Part shown: piece after piece, positions 57,827 through 64,000 of the stretch
Numbering within the stretch: the stretch's first letter is position 1
Layout of the letters: each line of letters begins with the position of its first letter
DNA from: Martinezella rhizogenes
GTDB taxonomy: Bacteria > Pseudomonadota > Alphaproteobacteria > Rhizobiales > Rhizobiaceae
Assembly: GCF_007002745.1 (NCBI RefSeq)
Contig: NZ_SGNY01000014.1
Location: 1 to 64,000 of the forward strand
DNA: 64,000 bases
Reading direction: 5' to 3'
Program-made: the position numbers and the translations under genes
Notes under the pieces: generated by a model
Seen by the model: the letters and a program-made list of their open reading frames with translations, nothing else
Databases searched by the model: none
Told to the model about the DNA's origin: nothing

Positions 57827-59506
57827 TCATTGATTCATCGCCTTCAACTTTTGCAAACTGTTGCTCATCTTCTCGATATAGGCTTCCGAGAAATTTGCGT
57901 TCCGAAGATCAAAGTCCAGGTGATCTTCATATCCGGGCCGCAACCGGTGCAGTTCCGCCAACGCGATGCGAGCGTCGGCCGCATGCCCCAGTTCTGCGAG
58001 AAGAACCGTTTTGAGTAGAGGAAGCTGATAATGATCCTCGCTCGTCACGTAGGACAATTTCTGAAGCCCGCCTTGATAATCACCTGCAAAATATGAGGCA
58101 TATGCGAGCCATAAGAATGGTCCCGTTTCCTTAAATTCGGTCTCGTTGAGCCCTTGTCGCAGTAAATTGACGCCCTCCTCCAGCCGACCGATGGCGACGA
58201 GTGCTGCACCGAACCGGATTTTCAGATGGGGATCATGGAAGTCGTCGATCAATTCGCACGCAACATCGGCGAATACCCCAAAATTCTTCGCATCAATGGA
58301 TGCGTACATTTCAGCCAATCGCGATGAAAAACTATTTGGCGCGAGTAACATCGACTGCGTGGCGGCTTGTTGCAGCAGGTTTTGATAAGGTTTCGGATCA
58401 TCGCCGAAGGATGCGGCCCGCCTGGCCAACCTGAAATATACCTGCACGAGCAATCCCCAGGCGTCGGCGTTTGTAGGTTGGTCTCTGACGAGTCTTTCCA
58501 GACAGGAGCGCGTCGAAGGTCCAAAGTCAGAGTGATAGACAAGTGAGATTCGTTCGGCACGTGTAACGCATTGCACCGGGTTACCAACTGCGGCACTGAT
58601 CTTCGACAGTGCTCCGTTCAGTCCCAGAACTTGAACAGCCAAACGTTTGGCAATGAGACTCGTGTCCAACCGCTCCAACGGCCCTAGATCGTCGCGATCA
58701 GCCCATAAGATTTCATGAGTATCAACGTCGACTATTTTCCAGAGTAGAAAAACGCTTTCATCTACCTCGAGTAACGAACTCCCAAGCGAGAAGCTCGGAT
58801 TGTGCGTATGCGTTAACTGGTTTGGCTGGACCCTTGAAGATGACGCATCAATGATATTTGCACCACCATAATTGGCCATTTGCCCTGAAATGAGAGCGGG
58901 GAACTCTGTGGAGAACGCGTTAAGCCGTTTGTCATTCTCGCGATACTCCATTTCCTGAACGAACAGTGTCGGGGCAGCTGAAGGCTGCTCGGTAGAAATC
59001 AGGCCATATGCCATCACCAATATAACGAGCAGTACCAGGGCGCAGCAGAGGGGCCAGCCTATTTGCAGCGTCTTCCGAAATTCAACTCCAGCCGGATCGC
59101 TCCGCTCATAGGCGGCATTCCTTTTGAAATCAGGAATGTAAGCTCCCCGGGGAAGAGTTATCACGATCGCATTTGCGGGTTTGGGGGAGCTGTTGTAGCG
59201 CTCAAGTAGCAGTCGCAGCCGCGTTCCCGCCGTCCGCACAACAGAATCATTGATAATTGCTGCCGAAGGCGATCTGTCAAACACGTCCGTGGCAACGACA
59301 TAGGACTTGATACCATTTGCGCGACCTTCGATCGTCTCCACCACGATGTAACGGAGAAAACTCTGCATCCGCGGGGAATTTCGGAAAGTGTCCGAAGTGC
59401 AGATGTTGGAGAGCGTGTGAAGTATCGCCTCTTTTTCACGTTCCGCCGAAAGCACTCTGCTGGTGTCTGGTTTGCTTCTCTGCGGTTCCGCCAAGGCGAC
59501 GATCAT
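57827..59506 (-). CDS. Membrane protein with wHTH-like N-terminus and TPR-like C-terminus (paralogue 2)
   Basis: A 559-residue paralogue of 55893-57644 with the same order: N-terminal domain (SPRMQSFLRYIVVETIEGRA; VRTAGTRLRLLLERYNSSPK; ITLPRGAYIPDFKR), a transmembrane helix near residue 145 (LCCALVLLVILVMAYGLI), then a periplasmic TPR-like part (QPTNADAWGLLVQVYFRLAR; GDYQGGLQKLSYVTSEDHYQ). The ATG at 59506 has AGGA eight bases upstream; the ATG at 59530 abuts an intrinsic-terminator hairpin and lacks a ribosome-binding site. The two genes lie head to tail with about 180 bases between. Confidence 0.75.
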   Translation of the reverse strand: MIVALAEPQRSKPDTSRVLSAEREKEAILHTLSNICTSDTFRNSPRMQSFLRYIVVETIEGRANGIKSYVVATDVFDRSPSAAIINDSVVRTAGTRLRLLLERYNSSPKPANAIVITLPRGAYIPDFKRNAAYERSDPAGVEFRKTLQIGWPLCCALVLLVILVMAYGLISTEQPSAAPTLFVQEMEYRENDKRLNAFSTEFPALISGQMANYGGANIIDASSSRVQPNQLTHTHNPSFSLGSSLLEVDESVFLLWKIVDVDTHEILWADRDDLGPLERLDTSLIAKRLAVQVLGLNGALSKISAAVGNPVQCVTRAERISLVYHSDFGPSTRSCLERLVRDQPTNADAWGLLVQVYFRLARRAASFGDDPKPYQNLLQQAATQSMLLAPNSFSSRLAEMYASIDAKNFGVFADVACELIDDFHDPHLKIRFGAALVAIGRLEEGVNLLRQGLNETEFKETGPFLWLAYASYFAGDYQGGLQKLSYVTSEDHYQLPLLKTVLLAELGHAADARIALAELHRLRPGYEDHLDFDLRNANFSEAYIEKMSNSLQKLKAMNQ

Positions 59507-59531
59507 TTCTGCTGTCCTGGTACATCTCATT

Positions 59532-59559
59532 AAAAAAGCCCGCAGCCGTCGCTGCGGGC
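59532..59559 (-). terminator. Intrinsic terminator in the leader of the paralogue 2 gene
   Basis: On the minus strand GCCCGCAGC, loop GACG, GCTGCGGGC, then six T. The nine-base stem is perfect. It lies 26 bases before the start codon at 59506, in the direction that would stop transcription before the gene. It may end a small RNA encoded upstream or act as an attenuator. Confidence 0.8.
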
Positions 59560-60287
59560 AGATTTAGACAGCTTATGGCGGAGCCGTCTGGCACGTTGAC
59601 GCATTCTTCAGGCGCCAACTTCGAGACGTTAGATAAGGAGTTGCAGCGAATATAAAGGCGTGAAACCGCATGGAACGGTGTTACGCGGAGCATTGATCGA
59701 CGGCGACCGGCAAATATCCATCGCTTACTCTCCCTGTCATGTTGACAGGAAAATGAAATTCGCGGAACGCATCCGTGTATCGGTCTGGATCGACCACGAT
59801 GTCCATGCCTTTGTAGGTACGACAGTTGTTGGGCATCGGTCTGTAACCCCCAAGGCCGCCTGATCGCCGATGCCGCGGAGCCTTTTTTTTGCAGGGTCAA
59901 TGACGGAGCCATACCCGGCAGGAAATTTCGCGTAGCGCCTTTGCCGCGGTCTTTACCGCCTGAAAATCAGCTGGCCTTATCCAGTCTAAAGGAAAGCGGC
60001 ACGAACCAGCAGGTAGCTGGTCGGTAGAGAAGCGGTCAATTTGGTGAATTGCGGTTCGCAGGCCACCCATAGGCCAATGGAAGAATTCGCTTTTGTCGCT
60101 GCGTTTTTTTCCTAGCTCCCTGGACATAGGGACCCACCAGCGAAAACGGAAGATAGCTACGGTTCGAAAGGCGTTGGAAGGATAGCCAACCTTCCAATCG
60201 TGTTTTTATCTCGACACAATATTAGGGGTTGCGCAAATTCCAGCTGCCGCCTAGTACAATCTTTGCGTGAAACGAGGAGTGTGCAGA
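59560..60287. other. Gene-poor interval
   Basis: About 730 bases between the divergent paralogue 2 and amidohydrolase genes. Short frames here resemble nothing. A run of eight T at about 59883 follows a GC-rich stretch. The minus-strand terminator at 59532 implies a transcript starting somewhere in this interval. Confidence 0.5.
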
Positions 60288-61757
60288 TTGTTTGGCCTCG
60301 GTCGTCAATACCAGCATCTTAATCATGCCGGGGGCTGCGCGTGTCATAGTTCAAACGCACAGCAGCTTTTCGCACGGATCGGCAAAGAAATGTCGCGCCG
60401 CTCGGTTCTAAAAGGCATCGCGGCAACGCTCGCCGTCCCTGCGCTTGGAATCGCGAGCCCCGCATTCGCACAAAAAGCGGAAAAGCCGATTCTGCTTCGG
60501 AACGTCAGTATTTTCGACGGGATAAACTCCAGGCTGATCACAGGCCGAAGCGTTCTCGTGGACGGCAAGTTCATTAAAGCCCTGGTCGCATCGGCCGACG
60601 ACGTTGCCGATGCAGACGTTATTGAGTGCGGTGGGCGGACCCTGATGCCAGGCATGATCGATGCGCATTGGCATTCGCTCCTTGCGGGCATTTCGCAAAT
60701 AACAGCGATGACTGCTGATATTCCCTACGTTCATCTGGTTGCCGCACAGGAAGCCGAACGGACGGTATTGCGCGGCTTTACAACCGTCAGAGATGTCGGT
60801 GGGCCCTCATTTTCGCTCAAACGGGCCATAGATGAGGGGCGCGTCGCAGGGCCGAGAATATACCCTTCCGGTGCGATGATTTCGCAGACATCAGGGCATG
60901 GCGACTTTCGTATGCGTAATGATCTGCCGCGTACATCACAAAGCACCCTTAGCATTGCGGAGCAGGCCGGGATTTCGGCGATCGCCGATGGAGAAGCGGA
61001 AGTTCTCCGCCGCGTGCGCGAGCAACTCATGCTTGGTGCGAGCCAGATAAAGATCATGGGCGGTGGCGGCGTTGCCTCGAGTTACGATCCGGTCGATGCT
61101 CTTCAATATTCAGAGGCAGAAATGAAAGCTGCCGTATCTGCTGCGGCAGATTGGGGAACATACGTATGTATCCACGCTTACACGTCGGCGGCGATACAAA
61201 GAGCGATTTCCTGCGGCGTCAAATCGATTGAGCACGGTCAGCTTGCCGACGATAAAACGGTCAGGCTCATGGCTGACGCAGGCGTTTGGTGGAGCATCCA
61301 ACCTTTTCTCGCTGATGAAGACGCGAATACCTATCCTTTGCCCGAGCAGCGAGCGCAGCAGCAAAGTATTGCCGAGGGCACGGCCCGCGCTGTGGAACTC
61401 GGACGCAAGTACGGAGTAAAAATGGCGCTCGGCACAGACATCCTGTTCAATCCCAAGGGAACTGCGACACAAGGTCGACAACTCGCCAAATTCGCTCGAT
61501 GGTATGACAATGTCGATGTGCTACGCCTGCTGACAAGTGGGAACGCGGAACTCGCAGGGCTCTCGGGACCACGCAACCCCTATCCGGCAAAGCTCGGGCG
61601 CATTGAAGCCGGTGCTTATGCGGACCTTCTGCTGATCGATGGCAATCCGCTTGAGGACATCTCGCTGATCGCTGATCCCGATCGCACGATGAAACTCATC
61701 ATCAAGGATGGCCGGATCCATAAAAACACGATTCAGCCTGAGCGAGGAAAAAATTGA
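60288..61757 (+). CDS. Tat-exported metal-dependent amidohydrolase
   Basis: An amidohydrolase-superfamily protein of about 489 residues. The Tat leader MSRRSVLKGIAATLAVPALG starts at residue 35 and is preceded by a conserved-looking extension (CACHSSNAQQLFARIGKE). I chose TTG 60288, eight bases after AGGAG; ATG 60390 (directly at the Tat leader) is the alternative. Metal site: HWHSLLAG (MIDAHWHS), KIMGGGGVAS, VCIHAYTSAAIQRAI, SIEHGQLAD and Asp in MALGTDILFN. This is the Xaa-Pro/imidazolone-type arrangement used on amides, including some N-acyl or beta-lactam compounds. Its stop overlaps the porin-like gene (TTGA). Confidence 0.88.
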   Translation: MFGLGRQYQHLNHAGGCACHSSNAQQLFARIGKEMSRRSVLKGIAATLAVPALGIASPAFAQKAEKPILLRNVSIFDGINSRLITGRSVLVDGKFIKALVASADDVADADVIECGGRTLMPGMIDAHWHSLLAGISQITAMTADIPYVHLVAAQEAERTVLRGFTTVRDVGGPSFSLKRAIDEGRVAGPRIYPSGAMISQTSGHGDFRMRNDLPRTSQSTLSIAEQAGISAIADGEAEVLRRVREQLMLGASQIKIMGGGGVASSYDPVDALQYSEAEMKAAVSAAADWGTYVCIHAYTSAAIQRAISCGVKSIEHGQLADDKTVRLMADAGVWWSIQPFLADEDANTYPLPEQRAQQQSIAEGTARAVELGRKYGVKMALGTDILFNPKGTATQGRQLAKFARWYDNVDVLRLLTSGNAELAGLSGPRNPYPAKLGRIEAGAYADLLLIDGNPLEDISLIADPDRTMKLIIKDGRIHKNTIQPERGKN

Positions 61758-62602
61758 AGCGGTTTTCTCTTTTCATTGCGCTGTCTCTTTGCGGGATGCC
61801 GGTTGCACATGCGGCTGACACAACCCGTGACCTGCCGTCCGAACCCGTTCCAGAAGGGACCTCTCGTCCAGGCTGGGCGTTTCAGGTAACGCCTTATCTG
61901 TGGGCGGCAGGCCTTGATGGCAGCCTGTCACCTTTTAGGCGCGGTCCAACGATAGACGTGGACAAATCCTTTTCCGATGTGATGGACGATCTCAACTTCG
62001 GTGGGTTTGTAAACCTGTGGGGGCGTTACGACCGGTTTATCTTCTCAGGCGACATCATGTATGTCGACACCACTGATAGTCATGCCACAGGGGCGCTCTC
62101 CGCCTTCCAGATTCCAGGATTGGGTGTTGCGATACCGCCTGGGGCTACAATTGACGGGAAGGTTGACACAAGACAGTTCATGGCGACGCTGCAGGGCGGA
62201 TACCGGGTTATCGACACATCGCAGTTCACACTGGATGCTCTTGCTGGAGCACGTTTCTGGCATATTTCGAATGACGTCACGGTCACCGCAAGTCATTTCG
62301 CCATCGGAAGCCAAACGGCCACGCACGATGAGAGCTTTGGATGGGTCGACCCGGTGGTGGGCCTGCGAGCATTCCTTCCACTGACTGAGAAGCTCTCCGT
62401 TCAGGCCCAAGCCGATGTCGGCGGCTTTGGAGCAGGATCCGACATCACCTGGTCAGTGCTTGCTACCGCCAACTATCTGGTTACGGATAACCTCTCGGTG
62501 TCTGCCGGCTACAAGGCGTTGAAAGTCGATTATGATCGCGACGGTCATGTCTACGACACGATGTTGAGTGGACCTGTCCTTGGGATGACCTGGCGGTTCT
62601 GA
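61754..62602 (+). CDS. Outer-membrane beta-barrel protein
   Basis: A 282-residue protein with a Sec signal (MKRFSLFIALSLCGMPVAHA), starting at the TTG inside the amidohydrolase stop; GCGAGG lies upstream. The rest has alternating, aromatic-rich strands: FQVTPYLWAAGLDGSLSPF, FVNLWGRYDRFIFSGDIMYV, DALAGARFWHISNDVTVTA and the terminal strand GPVLGMTWRF ending in Phe, as in outer-membrane barrels. Translational coupling suggests a channel or partner that supplies the periplasmic amidohydrolase with its substrate. Confidence 0.85.
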   Translation: MKRFSLFIALSLCGMPVAHAADTTRDLPSEPVPEGTSRPGWAFQVTPYLWAAGLDGSLSPFRRGPTIDVDKSFSDVMDDLNFGGFVNLWGRYDRFIFSGDIMYVDTTDSHATGALSAFQIPGLGVAIPPGATIDGKVDTRQFMATLQGGYRVIDTSQFTLDALAGARFWHISNDVTVTASHFAIGSQTATHDESFGWVDPVVGLRAFLPLTEKLSVQAQADVGGFGAGSDITWSVLATANYLVTDNLSVSAGYKALKVDYDRDGHVYDTMLSGPVLGMTWRF

Positions 62603-62683
62603 TTGGCTTTCACTGAAAGTAGCCCTCAGACAGTTGTGGCTACACAGTCGTGTCTTGAACGGATACGAACTCGCGACCTGCGC

Positions 62684-63184
62684 CTAGCCGGCGAGATAGC
62701 GACGCATGCAATAGAGCAGCGTTGCCCGTGCTTCATTCTCACGAATGTCGATCACACGTCCGAAGAAGATGCGGTGCGTCGCCTCGTCGACAGTATTGGA
62801 TAACTCGCATTCGAAGCTGACCGAGGAGTTGGCAAGGATCGGCGCGCCCGTAAGCCCTTCCCTCCAATCGCCGAGCGCAAATCGATCTTCTGTCGGCGTC
62901 TTTCCACCAAAGCGTTCGGATAGGTGCTCCTGACCTGGCATCAACGTGTTAACGCAGAAATGGCGCGTGTTCTCGAAGGCATGAAAACACGAGCTCGCAC
63001 GATTGACGCAGACGAGAAGTGTTGGCGGCGTATCGCTGACACTGCAAACCGCCGAGGCCGTGAAGCCGTAACGCTTACCGCCTGATCTGGTGGTGACGAC
63101 GTTGACCGCAGAGCCGAGGCGCGACATGCCATTTCGAAACGCGGCTTTGTCCACAATTTCGAAGCGGTGGTTCACCATGTTCAT
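62684..63184 (-). CDS. Flavin reductase (FMN-binding split-barrel) family protein
   Basis: A 166-residue flavin:NAD(P)H reductase of the HpaC-like family: FRNGMSRLGSAVNVVTTRSG, KRYGFTASAVCSVSDTPPTL then LVCVNRASSCFHAFENTRHF and a C-terminal FFGRVIDIREN. The ATG at 63184 is preceded by AGGAGG; the ATG at 63208 is less well placed. It lies 27 bases after the methionine synthase gene on the same strand and should supply reduced FMN to a partner. Reduced flavin would fit an oxygen-using methionine-synthase system. Confidence 0.87.
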   Translation of the reverse strand: MNMVNHRFEIVDKAAFRNGMSRLGSAVNVVTTRSGGKRYGFTASAVCSVSDTPPTLLVCVNRASSCFHAFENTRHFCVNTLMPGQEHLSERFGGKTPTEDRFALGDWREGLTGAPILANSSVSFECELSNTVDEATHRIFFGRVIDIRENEARATLLYCMRRYLAG

Positions 63185-63211
63185 GCCGGCCTCCTGCTGC
63201 TGCGCCAACGT

Positions 63212-64000
63212 TTAGACCAACAGTTCTTTGCGGACGATTTCCGCACCGGCGGCGAGGGCATTCAGCTTGCCTCTGGCTACGCGACGAGACAGGGGTGCCA
63301 TGCCGCAGTTGGTGCAAGGGTAGAGCTTGTCAGCATCTACGAACTGAAGTGCTTTTCGCAGAGTATCGGCGACTTCCTCCGGGGTCTCAACGGTATTGGT
63401 TGCCACGTCAATGGCGCCCACCATCACCTTTTTACCTCGAAGGAGCTCAATGAGATCTATCGGCACATGAGAGTTGTGGCATTCCAGCGAGATCAGATCG
63501 ATGCTGGATTTTTGCAGTTTGGGGAAGGATTCCTCGTATTGACGCCACTCCGACCCCAGGGTCTTTTTCCAATCTGTATTGGCCTTGATGCCGTAGCCAT
63601 AGCAAATATGGACAGCAGTTTCGCATTTGAGCCCTTCGATTGCTTTTTCCAGGGTAGCGACCCCCCAATCATTCACGTCATCAAAGAAGACGTTAAAGGC
63701 GGGCTCGTCGAACTGAATGATATCGACACCGGCAGCCTCCAGTTCCCTCGCTTCCTCGTTGAGGATTTTGGCGAATTCCCAGGCCAGCTTTTCACGGCTT
63801 TTATAGTGGCTGTCAAAGAGTGTATCGATCATCGTCATCGGACCGGGCAGAGCCCATTTGATCGGCTGGCTGGTCTGCTGACGCAGGAACTTGGCGTCTT
63901 CGACAAAAACTGCCTTTTTGCGAGAGACAGCACCAACGACTGTCGGGACACTGGCATCATAGCGATCCCGAATTCTGACCGTCTCGCGCTTCTCGAAGTC
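63212..64000 (-). CDS. Cobalamin-independent methionine synthase-like protein, MesD/core-MetE type (cut by window edge)
   Basis: The last 262 residues of a MetE C-terminal-domain-like zinc methyltransferase that makes methionine from homocysteine. The substrate and zinc sites are SLECHNSHVPIDLIELLRGK and YPCTNCGMAPLSRRVARGKL, and QPIKWALPGPMTMIDTLF is the conserved loop. The start lies beyond 64000. It lacks any sign of the folate-binding N-terminal half of full MetE in the part seen, and its neighbour is a flavin reductase, as in the MesD systems. The partner protein MesX (DUF1852) would be expected just outside the window. Confidence 0.82.
   Translation of the reverse strand, partial: DFEKRETVRIRDRYDASVPTVVGAVSRKKAVFVEDAKFLRQQTSQPIKWALPGPMTMIDTLFDSHYKSREKLAWEFAKILNEEARELEAAGVDIIQFDEPAFNVFFDDVNDWGVATLEKAIEGLKCETAVHICYGYGIKANTDWKKTLGSEWRQYEESFPKLQKSSIDLISLECHNSHVPIDLIELLRGKKVMVGAIDVATNTVETPEEVADTLRKALQFVDADKLYPCTNCGMAPLSRRVARGKLNALAAGAEIVRKELLV

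Noticed and set aside
59660..59863. 67-codon plus-strand frame in the interval after the paralogue pair
   Set aside because: No ribosome-binding site, no family resemblance, and other frames of similar length exist there by chance.

Overview
The window is chromosomal DNA from an alphaproteobacterium of the Rhizobiaceae, most like Agrobacterium or Rhizobium. The evidence is the gene content: tandem polar-amino-acid ABC importers, IalB-family proteins, HWE-type histidine kinases with N-terminal receivers, a biliverdin phytochrome, a GSH-dependent formaldehyde dehydrogenase, RbsABC-type sugar importers, and MocR and FCD-GntR regulators. I saw no rRNA, tRNA, CRISPR array, insertion sequence or phage gene.

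Layout. 1-111: start of a GSH-dependent formaldehyde dehydrogenase gene. 249-6858: a minus-strand operon (Rieske demethylase, DUF2817 peptidase fused to an ABC ATPase, binding protein, two permeases) with a divergent LysR gene. 6886-11566: a second, paralogous importer with a homocysteine S-methyltransferase and a divergent Lrp regulator. 11641-12894: a MerR regulator and a class IV aminotransferase sharing a MerR-type promoter. 13048-20286: a signalling island of two tandem modules, each kinase - single-receiver regulator - receiver/HWE kinase. One module is headed by a bacteriophytochrome and the other by a CHASE3 kinase, and a lone receiver gene lies between them. 20437-28166: a membrane fatty-acid modification cluster (two CFA-like methyltransferases, FAD oxidoreductase, DUF1365, DUF1295, DUF2177) with its own ECF sigma/anti-sigma pair. 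Its divergent promoters carry matching -35/-10 elements.

28253-32678: SDR with TetR, and MocR with a BenE-type permease, each pair with clear palindromic operators. 32846-42603: a uronate-type sugar-acid locus (two different UxuA-family dehydratases, SDR, GntR, RbsABC-type importer, SMP-30 lactonase, mutarotase-like protein). 42853-43548: a Tat-exported Fe/Mn superoxide dismutase. 43731-47232: a KaiC-like ATPase and a hybrid histidine kinase. 47793-54397: an 1802-residue trimeric autotransporter with a heptad-modular stalk, followed closely by two IalB-family genes. 55008-59506: an EAL phosphodiesterase and two paralogous membrane proteins with a DNA-binding-like N-terminus and TPR-like C-terminus. 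60288-62602: a Tat-exported amidohydrolase and an outer-membrane barrel. 62684-64000: a flavin reductase and a cobalamin-independent methionine synthase, cut by the window edge, that looks like the MesD type.

The observations most worth checking are these. (1) The peptidase-ATPase fusion looks like the product of a single-base deletion. (2) TGAAAC-N17-CGT(A/T)T promoters link the lipid cluster and kaiC to one predicted ECF regulon. (3) The kinase/receiver/HWE-kinase module is duplicated with different sensors. (4) The adhesin stalk length changes only in whole heptads.
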